Assembly: GCF_016865365.1 (NCBI RefSeq)
Contig: NZ_AP024469.1
Coordinates: 2,634,501-2,698,500, forward strand
DNA: 64,000 nt
Direction: 5' to 3'
Origin: Geobacter sp. SVR
GTDB lineage: Bacteria; Desulfobacterota; Desulfuromonadia; Geobacterales; Pseudopelobacteraceae
Part shown: in pieces, positions 26,308 through 35,097 of the stretch
Numbering within the stretch: the stretch's first letter is position 1
Layout: each line of letters starts with the position of its first letter
Notes under the pieces: generated by a model
What the model saw: only the letters and a program-made list of their open reading frames with translations
Told to the model about the DNA's origin: nothing
Database searches by the model: none
Position numbers and translations under genes: made by a program

Positions 26308-26679
26308 TCAAATCGTCGGCTTATCCTTTTCAACTACCGCGCGCAACAGATGCTCCAGCACCTCCACCACCGTACCGGGAATGATCTGGTAGGTCTCCTT
26401 GCTGGGACCATAGTTTACCTTGTTGACGACGTCGATGGCCCGGTCGAGCATGAAACGGTGATTCACGGTGTCGATGCGTTTGGTGGCCAGCACCACTCGC
26501 CCGTCCTCGCACAGGCAGCCGTCATTGACCTGTGTCCAACCATTGGTGAGGGGCTTGATGCTCGAGGTATCGACAAAATAGGTGCAGCCGTCCTGGGATT
26601 CGCTGTAGGCCTGCCATGATCCCTCTTCAGCGCACACGGTTGCTGCCGTCAGGAGTATGATCGCGATTATCAGCTTCAT
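26308..26679 (-). CDS. Exported surface-adhesin-E-like protein
   Basis: The 123-residue protein has a signal peptide (about 17 residues, ending VCA). The mature part begins EEGSWQAYSES and has a CTYFVDTSSIKPL stretch; this WxxYxxs...YxDxxSI arrangement resembles the surface-adhesin protein E domain found in many Geobacter exported proteins. Three Cys in the mature part may form disulfides. The start at 26679 follows GGAGAG. The role is unknown. Confidence 0.7.
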   Translation of the reverse strand: MKLIIAIILLTAATVCAEEGSWQAYSESQDGCTYFVDTSSIKPLTNGWTQVNDGCLCEDGRVVLATKRIDTVNHRFMLDRAIDVVNKVNYGPSKETYQIIPGTVVEVLEHLLRAVVEKDKPTI

Positions 26680-27049
26680 CCTTCTCTCCTTTCCTGCTGC
26701 GGAGAGCAGGGGCACCCCGCAGTGCGAACCGAAAACAGTTCCGATTCGAGAAAAAGAAACGATCGCGCATGAAAAAGGCCGAGCTGCCGGAAAGAGATCT
26801 CTCCGGTAGCTCGGCCTCTTCGCAGAAGATCCGGAAGCTTTCCGCACCCCTCTCACGAAGGGTCAGCTTTTCGAAAGATCCAGACTCACGGTTTTATATC
26901 AGCGTAACAATTCACCGTCCCGTGTCAATTCGGGGTTAGTCCTGTCTTTGATGTCAATTGCCCGTCGTCTTCACGAACGTGCGTCAACGGAGGCGCCAGT
27001 CAGGGGAAAGAGTGGCAGCGGGTAACCTGGGATTTATTTGAGCCGGACG
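26680..27049. other. Intergenic between two minus-strand genes
   Basis: It contains the terminator of the DUF1540 gene at 26776-26817 and the leader of the adhesin-like gene. The remaining part (about 26880-27049) shows no gene or repeat. Confidence 0.45.
26776..26817 (-). terminator. Terminator after DUF1540 gene
   Basis: On the minus strand AGGCCGAGCT-a-CCGGA pairs with TCCGG-c-AGCTCGGCCT (26776-26817; 10- and 5-base arms around one mismatch) and is followed by TTTTTC. Confidence 0.75.
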
Positions 27050-27343
27050 TTATCTGAGTTTGAACGTCGTGCAGTCGGCATGCCCCTGATGCTGGCTAAC
27101 CTTGATGCTCGGGGCGGAACACTCGAAAGAGCTGTTGAACGAACAATCCTTCACCTTACAGGCCCCCACGCCGCCAGTCATATCCGATACTCCCCCCTTT
27201 GGGGAGGCATGCAGGTAGGTATCACAGCGGGCACAGGTCTCCGGACCTCCGACGGTCACCGCCATCGTATGGCACTGCCGGTTTGCATTGTATGCGCAAT
27301 CTGTCACTTCACACGCAGATATTGTTGGCATTTTCATGGTCAT
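27050..27343 (-). CDS. DUF1540 cysteine-repeat protein (copy 1)
   Basis: The 97-residue protein has two DUF1540 units: CEVTDCAYNANRQC with TCARCDTY, and CKVKDCSFNSSFEC with a final C. The Cys pattern (C-x4-C-x6-C) is typical of small metal-binding proteins. GAGGAGG lies before the ATG at 27343. A paralogue of the same length is at 59988. The role is unknown. Confidence 0.8.
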   Translation of the reverse strand: MTMKMPTISACEVTDCAYNANRQCHTMAVTVGGPETCARCDTYLHASPKGGVSDMTGGVGACKVKDCSFNSSFECSAPSIKVSQHQGHADCTTFKLR

Positions 27344-27475
27344 AAGGATCCTCCTCGGCCGCCACTCTTTCACTTACACTTGTATCACCGGCCACAGGCT
27401 AGTCAAGGCCCCCTTCCCTTCGTTCCGTTCCGCCCGTCCTGAAATTGACTGTCCCCGGAAGTACGATACACTGAA

Positions 27476-27541
27476 GCAGGTTGAGGTTAGGGTTGAGGTT
27501 AAGATTCCCCCTCTCAACCGTAACCTCAGCCTTAACCTGAA
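27476..27541. repeat. GGTTGAGG-type inverted repeat (copy 1)
   Basis: AGGTTGAGGTTAGGGTTGAGG starts at 27478 and continues into TTAAG; the reverse arm TCTCAACC...AACCTCAGCC...TTAACCTG (27511-27540) pairs imperfectly with it. It ends just upstream of the bacterioferritin ribosome site. Related repeats are at 34779 and 35319. Confidence 0.65.
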
Positions 27542-27562
27542 TTTCTCCTCCGGAGGTGATCG

Positions 27563-28030
27563 ATGAAGGGACACGAGAAGATCATTGAACATCTGAACAT
27601 GCGTCTGGCCGAGGAACTGACCGCCATCAACCAGTACATGGTCCATTCGGAAATGTGCGCCAATTGGAACTATGAGCGGCTGCACGAGGTGATCGAAAAA
27701 CGGGCCATCGAAGAGATGCGGCATGCGGAGAAGCTGATCGCCCGCATCCTGTTCCTGGAGGGGCGCCCCATTGTCAGCGATCTGGGAAGGATGCACATCG
27801 GCGACATGGTGCCGAAGATGCATGCAAACGACCTGGATGCCGAAACGATCGCCATCAGGGGCTACAACGAGAGCATCCGGTTGGCTGTCGAACTGGGGGA
27901 TAACGGTACCCGCGACCTGCTCCAGTCGATCCTGAATGCGGAGGAGGAGCACGTGGACTGGATCGAGGCCCAGCTCGACCAGATCCAGCAGGTCGGGCAG
28001 GAGAATTACCTCACGGAGCAGATCGTATAG
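27563..28030 (+). CDS. bfr: Bacterioferritin
   Basis: The 155-residue four-helix protein stores iron with haem. Met 52, the haem ligand in E. coli Bfr, is in place in EEMRHAEKLIARILFLEG, as are E18, E51 and H54 of the ferroxidase site; EEEHVDWIE is the C-terminal iron helix. GGAGG precedes the ATG. With the ferritin at 25421 the cell has two iron stores within 3 kb. Confidence 0.94.
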   Translation: MKGHEKIIEHLNMRLAEELTAINQYMVHSEMCANWNYERLHEVIEKRAIEEMRHAEKLIARILFLEGRPIVSDLGRMHIGDMVPKMHANDLDAETIAIRGYNESIRLAVELGDNGTRDLLQSILNAEEEHVDWIEAQLDQIQQVGQENYLTEQIV

Positions 28031-28049
28031 GAACACCTCCAACGGAACG

Positions 28050-28095
28050 CGGATTTACACGGATGTGAGGACACCTCCCTATCCGTGTAAATCCG
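28050..28095. repeat. Inverted repeat between bfr and the oxidoreductase
   Basis: CGGATTTACACGGAT (28050-28064) and ATCCGTGTAAATCCG (28081-28095) are perfect 15-base inverted arms with a 16-base loop. It lies between two convergent genes, where it could end both, but has no T run and resembles intergenic repeats of Geobacter. Confidence 0.7.
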
Positions 28096-28142
28096 TTCGT
28101 ATCGGAGACATTTCCCCGGCCTGCTCTTCTTCAGTCGAAATA

Positions 28143-29105
28143 TCAGGGCACGAGCACGATCTTGCCGAACGTGCTTGCCTCGATGACGGCATGATGCGCG
28201 GTGGCAGCCTCGGCCAGCGGCAATTCCCTGCTCACCACCGGCCGTAAAGTACCGTTCTCCAGCCCGGCGGCAAAAGCGGCATGCATGCTGGCCAGATCGG
28301 CCTTGCTGGCATTGTAGAGCGTCATGCCCAGGATGCTGGCCTCGCGCCCCATGGCTGTGCGCGGATCGATCTCCACCCTGCCGCGGCTGCCGATCACCAC
28401 CACTCTGCCGCCGGTTGCCACGATATTGAGATCATGGTCCAGATTCACGTTCGCCAGCATCTCGAGGACCACATCGATCCCCTTGCCGCAGGTCAGGTCC
28501 TGCAGGTCATCCAGGTATCCCTCTTCGCGATGGTTCAGCACATGATGGGCTCCCTGCGCCAGCACTAACGCCCTTCCCTCCTCGCTTCCGACCGTTCCGA
28601 TCACCCGCATGCCCGCGCTGCATGCCAACTGCACTGCCGCCAGACCGACGCCGCCGCTGGCGCCATGCACCAGCACCGTTTCGCCGGCACGGGCCTTGGC
28701 CCGCTGGAACAGTGCCCGATAGGCGGCGCCATAGGGGACACCGATGGCCGCCCCCTGGGCGAAGCTGACACCATCGGGCAGCGGTCGGGTCTGGAACTCC
28801 TCGCACAGCACCTCTTCGGCATAGGTCCCGCTCAGCGACGAGGAGTTGTACACCCGCTGACCGACCGTGCGGTGCTTGATCCCCTCCCCTGTTTTCACGA
28901 TCACACCGGCCGCATCCTGACCGGGAGTATAGGGCAGTTTGAGGTCGGGGCGGTAGAGCCCGGACCGGATGTAGGTATCGACCGGATTGACGCCAACAGC
29001 CTTGACACTGACGACGACCTGTCCCGGACCCGGGGAAAGTTCGGGAACCTCTTCAAGCTTCATCTCTTCGGGTGGACCGAAGGCATGTACGCGAATGGCT
29101 TTCAT
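28143..29105 (-). CDS. Zinc-less quinone-oxidoreductase-type MDR protein
   Basis: The 320-residue NADPH-binding enzyme of the medium-chain dehydrogenase family has MKAIRVHAFGPPEEMK at its start, a VGVNPVDTYIRSGLY segment and nucleotide motif HGASGGVGLAAVQLA near 150. The catalytic-zinc Cys is replaced, as in quinone oxidoreductases. GGAGG precedes the ATG at 29105; a longer frame to 29411 has no support. The acceptor is unknown. Confidence 0.88.
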   Translation of the reverse strand: MKAIRVHAFGPPEEMKLEEVPELSPGPGQVVVSVKAVGVNPVDTYIRSGLYRPDLKLPYTPGQDAAGVIVKTGEGIKHRTVGQRVYNSSSLSGTYAEEVLCEEFQTRPLPDGVSFAQGAAIGVPYGAAYRALFQRAKARAGETVLVHGASGGVGLAAVQLACSAGMRVIGTVGSEEGRALVLAQGAHHVLNHREEGYLDDLQDLTCGKGIDVVLEMLANVNLDHDLNIVATGGRVVVIGSRGRVEIDPRTAMGREASILGMTLYNASKADLASMHAAFAAGLENGTLRPVVSRELPLAEAATAHHAVIEASTFGKIVLVP

Positions 29106-29319
29106 CGCTGTCCTCCTTTGTGTCGACTGATCTCCATTGTATATTGTACCATTTAAATCTCTCTTTCTTCGCGGCAGGAAACCGTTCATCCAGGCTATTG
29201 GGGCCGCAGAACGTTTCCGAAGGCTGGTGGTGCAGGAGCCGGTTTCTATTATACTTTTGAAAAGATGCCCCTTTCCGGAACGGAGAGGGGCATCTACCGG
29301 ATCGGAGAGGAACGATACC

Positions 29320-30108
29320 ATGGACAGGGCAACCTTGATGGACGCAGCGGCAATCAATCTTGGTATCGGCCTGGCAACCGGCCTGATGGCCTTTGCCCAC
29401 TGCCTTGGCATGTGCGGAGGATTCGTGGTGAACCTGTCGCTGGAACGGGACAGGAGCCGGATGATCGCCGGCCAGCTGTCATGGCACGCCGGCAGGATCT
29501 GCAGCTACACCCTGCTCGGCGCCGCAGCCGGGTTTGCCGGGGGGCATATACAGTCTCTGGCCATCGGACATGCGCGTTTTCAGCACCTGTTCGGATACGC
29601 GGCCGGAGCAGTGATCGTGCTGATGGGATTGAGCCTCCTGGGGCTGCTGCCGGTCGGCAGGAACGCCGGGAGCGACGAAAGCCTCCTGTCGGCCGTGTGC
29701 CGGCGGCTGTTCTCCTCCCCCACTCCGGGAGCGGCATTGCTGATGGGAATAGTGGCCGGCCTGCTCCCCTGCCCGATCTCACTGGCGCTTCTGACCTATG
29801 CGCTGCAGTCGGGCTCGGTGGTCGTCGGGATGGCACTCATGGGGGGGCTCGGCATCGGTACCCTGCTGCCGCTGCTGCTGCTCGGCCTGGCCAACCGGCT
29901 GGGGGGGCTGCACCGGCGCAGATGGAGCGCCCGGATCGGAGGGGGAGCCCTGGTGCTGATGGGGGTGCTGATCATGGCCCGGGGAACGGGGATCTGCCAC
30001 CGGCTCCTCGGCTGTCCTACCGGGCCGGCCATCCCCCGATCGATTGCGGCCGGGGAGCACCCTCGGTGCTGCCCCGATACGAAAGCGGTGAACGGCAATG
30101 ACCGCTGA
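29320..30108 (+). CDS. SafE/UreH-type membrane protein (copper-related)
   Basis: The 262-residue protein has about six membrane helices in two halves. The first carries AHCLGMCGGF and the second GLLPCPISLAL, the paired motifs of the UreH-like/DsbD-like family (PF13386). Such genes sit beside copper P-ATPases needed for cbb3 oxidase assembly, as here. A Cys-rich C-terminal tail (HPRCCPD) follows. It overlaps the ATPase gene by 11 bases. A role in copper delivery is inferred. Confidence 0.8.
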   Translation: MDRATLMDAAAINLGIGLATGLMAFAHCLGMCGGFVVNLSLERDRSRMIAGQLSWHAGRICSYTLLGAAAGFAGGHIQSLAIGHARFQHLFGYAAGAVIVLMGLSLLGLLPVGRNAGSDESLLSAVCRRLFSSPTPGAALLMGIVAGLLPCPISLALLTYALQSGSVVVGMALMGGLGIGTLLPLLLLGLANRLGGLHRRRWSARIGGGALVLMGVLIMARGTGICHRLLGCPTGPAIPRSIAAGEHPRCCPDTKAVNGNDR

Positions 30109-32164
30109 AGCAGTGGCAGGGGTGTGCGCACAATGCGGCCTGCCGGTGAAGGTGCGCAGCGGCGGTGCGGCGGCGGACATCTTCTGCTGCCATGCCTGCC
30201 GGCTGGTCGCGTTGATCGTCGGCAGACAGGAACAGGGAGAGCTGGCCTGGAACCTGCTCCGGCTGGGGGTCGGCACACTCCTGGCCATGAATGTCATGAT
30301 GGTTTCGCTGCTCTTGTATGCCGGCAGCGTGGCAGAGGAGAACATTCCGGTCTTCCGGCTGGTGCTGCTGGGGCTGTCGGGACTGGCTCTGGCGACCCTG
30401 CTGCCCCAGTTCATACGGGGGGCGGCCCGGGAATTGGCTGAAAAGCGGATGAGCCTGGATCTCCTGATCGCAAGCGGTTCCCTGGCGGCCTTTTGCGTCA
30501 GCTCGGTCAGCACCCTGCGAGGTAATGGGGAGATCTATTTCGACACCGCCACCATGCTGCCGGTGCTGGTAACCATGGGCCGGATCGTCGAATCCACGGC
30601 AAAAACGCGGGCAGGAGAGCTGCTGCACAGCCTTGAGACGCTGCTGCCGGCTGGTGCACTGCGCATGACCGGCACAGGCGCCGTCGAGGTTCCGCTCGAC
30701 CGGCTGCGCCCCGGAGACCTGATCCGCATCAGGCCGGGCGAGCGGGTTGCGGTGGATGGCCGGATCGTAGAGGGGACCACCACCATCGAGGAGGCCGCCT
30801 TTACCGGCGAATTTCTTCCCCGGCATTGCGAACCGGGGGACCGGGTGATTGCCGGCACGGTCAATGGCAGCGGCCCCCTGCTGGTTGAGGCGGAGCGGAC
30901 CGGGAAAGAGCTCCTGCTCCACGGCATCATCGCCATGATCGACGGCGCCTGGCGTTGCCCTTCCCGGGCGGAGCGGCTGGCCGAACGACTGGCAACGCGC
31001 TTCATTCCCCTGGTCCTGGCCGTGGCATGCGGTTCGGCATTGACATGGTGCCTGATGGGGAACCCTGCCCGGGGATGGCTGGCCGCCCTATCGGTACTGG
31101 TGGTGGCCTGCCCGTGCACCATGGGCATTGCAACGCCGCTGGCCACTTCACTGGCCATTGCACGGGCCGCCAAGGCGGGCATCGTGGTACGCGGCGGTGC
31201 GGTCATGGAACGGCTCGGCAGCCTCGACCTGCTGTTTTTCGACAAGACCGGCACGCTTACCACCGGCCAGCCGGCCATTCTGTCGGTCTGCCGTCTCGAT
31301 CCGCTGGTCACGGAGGAGGAACTGCTGGGGCGGCTGGCAACACTGGAAAGCGCCAGTGAGCATACGCTCGGCAAGGCAGTGGTCAGGGAAGCACATACCC
31401 GTTCGATCCAACTCGGCTCGGTGAGCGATGTACGGACGTATCCCGGTGCCGGCATCTGCGGGCAGGTGCTGTGGCAGGGTAAAACGGCATCAGTAACCGC
31501 CGGGAGTGCCGCATTCACCGGTGCTGAAACGGCAGGGGACCCGGCCGCAGCCGGTACCATCATCGAAGTGGCGTGGGACGGCGTCAACCGCGGCCGGATT
31601 CTGCTGGCCGATACGGTCCGCACGGATGCCGCGGAATGCGTCAGGGTGCTCCATGAATGTGGCATCACCTGTACGTTGCTGTCGGGCGATCGCCATGCCT
31701 CTGCCGCAGCGGTCGCACGCCGGGCCGGTATAACGCAGGTGGAAGCACCCTGCAGCCCGGCCGGAAAACTGGCAGCCATCACGGCTGCGGGTGCGCGGCA
31801 GATAGTGGCCATGGTGGGGGACGGCATCAATGACGCCCCGGCCCTGGCTGCCGCCCACGCCGGGATCGCCTTCGGCGGCGGTCCGGACCTGACCCGGCAC
31901 TCGGCCACTGTCGTCATATTCTCCGACCGTCTTGACCAGGTTGCCTGGCTTATCCGGCTCAGCCGCCACACCCGCGCCATCATCGGCGGCAACTTTGCCT
32001 GGAGCTTCGGCTACAACACCGTTGCCATGGCCTCCGCTGCTGCGGGACTGCTTCACCCTCTGTTGGCTGCCGCTGCCATGGTGGTTTCCAGCGTTACGGT
32101 GCTGGTGAATTCGATGCGCCTCATGCGCTTTCCGGACCCCAAGCGCTTCATTGATAGCAATTAA
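30098..32164 (+). CDS. ccoI: Copper-type P1B ATPase (CcoI/FixI-like)
   Basis: The 688-residue pump has an N-terminal metal site C10-x2-C13 and C30-C31-x2-C34 (PF12156-like) instead of a normal HMA domain, then TGE (236), the ion motif CPC (338-340), DKTGTLT (phospho-Asp 382) and GDGINDAP (574-581). CPC and the N-terminal site indicate copper; CcoI/FixI pumps load cbb3 oxidase. The P1B SEHP motif reads SEHT here (residue 423), an unusual change in the ATP-binding loop. A cbb3-like oxidase lies 3 kb away. Confidence 0.88.
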   Translation: MTAEAVAGVCAQCGLPVKVRSGGAAADIFCCHACRLVALIVGRQEQGELAWNLLRLGVGTLLAMNVMMVSLLLYAGSVAEENIPVFRLVLLGLSGLALATLLPQFIRGAARELAEKRMSLDLLIASGSLAAFCVSSVSTLRGNGEIYFDTATMLPVLVTMGRIVESTAKTRAGELLHSLETLLPAGALRMTGTGAVEVPLDRLRPGDLIRIRPGERVAVDGRIVEGTTTIEEAAFTGEFLPRHCEPGDRVIAGTVNGSGPLLVEAERTGKELLLHGIIAMIDGAWRCPSRAERLAERLATRFIPLVLAVACGSALTWCLMGNPARGWLAALSVLVVACPCTMGIATPLATSLAIARAAKAGIVVRGGAVMERLGSLDLLFFDKTGTLTTGQPAILSVCRLDPLVTEEELLGRLATLESASEHTLGKAVVREAHTRSIQLGSVSDVRTYPGAGICGQVLWQGKTASVTAGSAAFTGAETAGDPAAAGTIIEVAWDGVNRGRILLADTVRTDAAECVRVLHECGITCTLLSGDRHASAAAVARRAGITQVEAPCSPAGKLAAITAAGARQIVAMVGDGINDAPALAAAHAGIAFGGGPDLTRHSATVVIFSDRLDQVAWLIRLSRHTRAIIGGNFAWSFGYNTVAMASAAAGLLHPLLAAAAMVVSSVTVLVNSMRLMRFPDPKRFIDSN

Positions 32165-32234
32165 AACAGCATGAAGCATATTGGAGCACAATGTCGCGAG
32201 ATGATATCCGGACACGGATGGGAGGCAATACCGT

Positions 32235-33215
32235 GTGAAAAACGGGAAGAAGCTGGTCATCCTGACAGCCCTGGCTGCCAACCTGCTGATTGCCGCCACC
32301 AAATTCGGCGCTGCCTGGTGGACCGGCAGCTCGGCCATATTGTCCGAGGGGGTCCATTCCCTGGTGGATACCGGGGATCAGGTGCTGCTGCTGTATGGCA
32401 TGCGGCAGGCACTGCGGCCGCCGGATGAGGAGTTCCCCTTTGGGCACGGCAAGGAGATCTACTTCTGGAGCTTCGTCGTCTCGATCCTGATCTTTTCGCT
32501 GGGCGCCGGCATCTCCATCTATGAAGGCATCCTGCACCTTCTGCACCCGGCCCGCCTGGAAAATGCCTCTGTCAATTACGTGATCATCGCCATGGCCATG
32601 GCATTCGAAGGCATCTCCTGGCTGGTTTCGCTGCGCCAGTTTCGCCGCGGCAAGAAACCGGAGGTGGGGTATGTTCAGGCAATCATGCAGGGCAAGGACC
32701 CTTCGCTGTTCCTGGTGCTGCTGGAGGACTCGGCCGCCATGCTGGGACTCCTGGCGGCGCTGGCCGGCATCATGCTGACGCAGGTGACCTCCAATCCCAT
32801 CTACGACGGCGGCGCCTCGGTCGTGATCGGACTCATTCTGGGAGGGACCGCCATACTGCTGGCACGCGAAACCAAGGGGCTGCTGGTGGGCGAGGCGGCT
32901 GACCGCGAAGCGGTGCGGATGATCAGGGAGATTGTGTCGGCAGGCGAGCACATCGAGCATGTCAACGAGGTGCTGACCCTCCACATGGGGCCGGACTACG
33001 TCGTTGCCGCCATCAGCCTCGGCTTCCGGGACGACATCCCGGCCGGCGACGTGGAACAGACCATCAAGAGGCTGGAAGAGACCATCAAGGAGCGGGTCCC
33101 GGAGGTGCAGAAGGTATTCATCAAGGCCGAGCCCGACCGCCGCAGACGTACCAGGGTGAGGAAAAAAAGGCGCAACGGTTACCGGCGCGGTATGACAGGT
33201 TTCATCCTCGCTTGA
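32235..33215 (+). CDS. Cation diffusion facilitator transporter
   Basis: The 326-residue protein has six membrane segments and the CDF site GVHSLVDTGDQV in helix 2 and LEDSAAMLG in helix 5, with FPFGHGKE between; a cytosolic CDF C-terminal domain follows. It exports divalent metal such as Zn, Fe or Mn. The start is a GTG at 32235 after GGGAGGC. The C-terminus ends in a very basic tail (RRRRTRVRKKRR). Confidence 0.88.
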   Translation: MKNGKKLVILTALAANLLIAATKFGAAWWTGSSAILSEGVHSLVDTGDQVLLLYGMRQALRPPDEEFPFGHGKEIYFWSFVVSILIFSLGAGISIYEGILHLLHPARLENASVNYVIIAMAMAFEGISWLVSLRQFRRGKKPEVGYVQAIMQGKDPSLFLVLLEDSAAMLGLLAALAGIMLTQVTSNPIYDGGASVVIGLILGGTAILLARETKGLLVGEAADREAVRMIREIVSAGEHIEHVNEVLTLHMGPDYVVAAISLGFRDDIPAGDVEQTIKRLEETIKERVPEVQKVFIKAEPDRRRRTRVRKKRRNGYRRGMTGFILA

Positions 33216-33329
33216 GAACGCCCCTTTGGCGCATGTGCGCCTCTCGCGAAGACGCCGAGACAAACAGCCGCTACTGACAGCAGAAGACGCAGCACTGGCT
33301 GCGCAGCTCACAGTGATCGCAGCCGCGAC

Positions 33330-33779
33330 TCAGGCCACCTTCTCCAGCTCCTCCGCCTTTCTTTTGATCCGCTCCAGCTCATCGTTGAAGCTGTCCTCAA
33401 GGAACTGGTCGGGCCGGACCGTCCCTTCGCGATGCCCTTCCTTCATTTCGAGCATCAGCTTGATATCCAGGTGCAGCGGCGCCATCGGGTTCTGGGTCGA
33501 GGTTCCCAGTACCTGGGTGTCGATGGTGCCGACATAGTCGGGATGTTCCAGCAGCTCGCTGTGGATGGTCCAGTGTTCGTCCTCCACGGTGATCCGTTCG
33601 CGGATGAGCAGGCCGTCCATGCGCATCTCCCGGATCACGCCGTCCGGAAACCGCTCCAGCACCCGCGACTCGTTCACGCGGGAATCGTACAACTGGGGAT
33701 GCTCGATCCTGTCCAGCAACAGGTTCCAGACCGTGTCCAGTTGGGCATGCACCACGGTTTTAAGGGATGTGGTCAGCAT
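33330..33779 (-). CDS. SRPBCC (AtaL-like) protein
   Basis: The 149-residue protein starts MLTTSLKTVVHAQLDTVWNL and has the START-like fold pattern of the AtaL-like/DUF1857 family (LERFPDGVIREM, NPMAPLHLDIKLM). Such proteins have a hydrophobic cavity for a small ligand. The ligand is unknown. It stands alone just downstream of the respiratory operon, on the same strand. Confidence 0.75.
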   Translation of the reverse strand: MLTTSLKTVVHAQLDTVWNLLLDRIEHPQLYDSRVNESRVLERFPDGVIREMRMDGLLIRERITVEDEHWTIHSELLEHPDYVGTIDTQVLGTSTQNPMAPLHLDIKLMLEMKEGHREGTVRPDQFLEDSFNDELERIKRKAEELEKVA

Positions 33780-33917
33780 GGCAATGTCTCCTTTCGTGTT
33801 CCAGTTCGTAACTCCCCCTGTCCCCTTAAGGCCCTGTGGGCTCTCTTATCCTAAGAGGGGGGGAAGGTGCTATCGGGACAGTGCCGGAAATTCCGTCGGG
33901 AAGCCCGCCGAAGCGTT

Positions 33918-33940
33918 CCTCCCCTTGGGCTAAGGGGAGG
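33918..33940. repeat. Hairpin downstream of the respiratory operon
   Basis: CCTCCCCTT (33918-33926) pairs with AAGGGGAGG (33932-33940). It lies 10 bases beyond the last gene of the operon; a similar CTTATCCTAAGAGG stretch occurs near 33847. It may end transcription, though no T run follows. Confidence 0.5.
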
Positions 33941-33950
33941 ACAGGAGGGG

Positions 33951-34457
33951 TTACGACCCCGTTTTCCCACTCCCCAGCCACCGCACGTACTGCACCAGGT
34001 ACCAGCGGTGCCCCGGCGGCACCACCCGCTCCAGCACCGGCTCATGCCCAATGCCGGTCAGCATGGCCCGCAGCAGTTGGCCGTCGCCATACCGGCCGAT
34101 CCTGGCGGAATGGAGGTCGGCCGGCACCGGCTGATAGCTTTGGCCGACCGGACCATCGCCAGCCCCTTGTTCGCCGTGGCAGAACACGCAGTAGTAATGA
34201 TAATAGATCCGGCCCCGCTCCCGGTTGGTGCTGCTGCTCTCCAGCGGGCTTACGTCCCGGGCCGCCTGCCCGGCCTCGGGCAGACGGTCAGGGGGCTCCA
34301 CGGTGGCCACCCCGGCCGGAAGGGGGGGCAGGATGGCCTGAAAGGCGCGGATGTGCGGCTGCACCGTCATGCGGGGGCCGTTGTACAACACGACCGCGTA
34401 GAGCCCGGCCAGGAACAGGACAAACAGCGCCACTACTGCGAGAATGGCTTTTTTCAT
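33951..34457 (-). CDS. Membrane-anchored monohaem cytochrome c (ActE or CcoP-like)
   Basis: The 168-residue protein has an N-terminal membrane anchor (about 5-25) and one haem-binding CVFCH in RGRIYYHYYCVFCHGEQGAGDG, with Met ligands further on. The motif suits ActE of alternative complex III and also CcoP-type domains. It is the last gene of the operon and overlaps the previous stop by ATGA. It would pass electrons from the quinol-oxidising complex to the oxidase. Confidence 0.8.
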   Translation of the reverse strand: MKKAILAVVALFVLFLAGLYAVVLYNGPRMTVQPHIRAFQAILPPLPAGVATVEPPDRLPEAGQAARDVSPLESSSTNRERGRIYYHYYCVFCHGEQGAGDGPVGQSYQPVPADLHSARIGRYGDGQLLRAMLTGIGHEPVLERVVPPGHRWYLVQYVRWLGSGKTGS

Positions 34458-34762
34458 CGGTTCGGACCCTGTTCGCCCGGTGGCTCGGCGCCAGGCCGGG
34501 ACGGGTTGAGCGGTTGCGCCTCCGGCAGTTTGTGAATCTGGCGCGGAGGCTTGGCATTGCTCCGCGGAAGGTCGGTGGAGTAGATCGACTCTGCCGGCGT
34601 ATCGGGCAGTTGCCCGAAATCCCAGATACGGACGGTGTCGGGCACCACATGATAGACCAGCAGCCCATAACCGGCCAGCGCAGCGCTGAACAGCACAATG
34701 ATTACCCATTCCCACGGATGGGGCAGTTCCTGGTCTTCCTCGTACCGTTTCGGCTCTTCCAT
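34454..34762 (-). CDS. CcoP N-terminal-like membrane anchor protein
   Basis: The 102-residue protein has one membrane helix after EPKRYEEDQELPHPWEWV. This acidic-ELP-x-PWW-like stretch resembles the N-terminal region of CcoP (PF14715), which holds CcoP in the cbb3 complex. No haem motif is present; the next gene supplies one. GGAGG precedes the ATG at 34762. I read it as a split CcoP: anchor and cytochrome on two chains. Confidence 0.6.
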   Translation of the reverse strand: MEEPKRYEEDQELPHPWEWVIIVLFSAALAGYGLLVYHVVPDTVRIWDFGQLPDTPAESIYSTDLPRSNAKPPRQIHKLPEAQPLNPSRPGAEPPGEQGPNR

Positions 34763-34778
34763 GACACCTCCAGGAGAA

Positions 34779-34811
34779 GCAGGTTGAGAAAAATCCTTAA
34801 CCTTAACCTGC
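34779..34811. repeat. GGTTGAGG-type inverted repeat (copy 2)
   Basis: GCAGGTTGAG (34779-34788) pairs with CTTAACCTGC (34802-34811) with one mismatch. It fills the gap between two operon genes and resembles the repeats at 27476 and 35319. Confidence 0.65.
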
Positions 34812-34818
34812 CTCTCAC

Positions 34819-35097
34819 TCACCACGTCGGTGCATGCCGTCCTGCCGAGCAGAGATACAGCAGGGTAAAGGCACTGCAGGCAATTATCAACAGGACGATG
34901 GTCCAGGGCATGAAGCTCGTGAGCCATCTGACAAAGCTGACCGGCCCGGTGATACGCAACTTTTCGGCTTGGGCCTCCTGCTGCCGGGGTCGCCACAGGG
35001 CGGTGCAGTTCAGCCAGAACAGCAGCACCAGGGCAGCGCCCGACAGCAGGGCCACCACAATCCACTGGTGCTGCTGCACGTACAGGTTGAGCATCAT
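34819..35097 (-). CDS. Small two-helix membrane protein in oxidase operon
   Basis: The 92-residue protein has two membrane helices (about 12-30 and 62-82) and no haem motif or known domain. It overlaps the CcoS-like gene by ATGA, so it is made with the oxidase. It may be an accessory subunit or assembly factor of the complex; I do not recognise a family. Confidence 0.6.
   Translation of the reverse strand: MMLNLYVQQHQWIVVALLSGAALVLLFWLNCTALWRPRQQEAQAEKLRITGPVSFVRWLTSFMPWTIVLLIIACSAFTLLYLCSAGRHAPTW

Noticed and set aside
30535-31992. Minus-strand frame of 485 codons opposite the copper ATPase
   Set aside because: Shadow rich in Ser/Arg/Pro; no domain.
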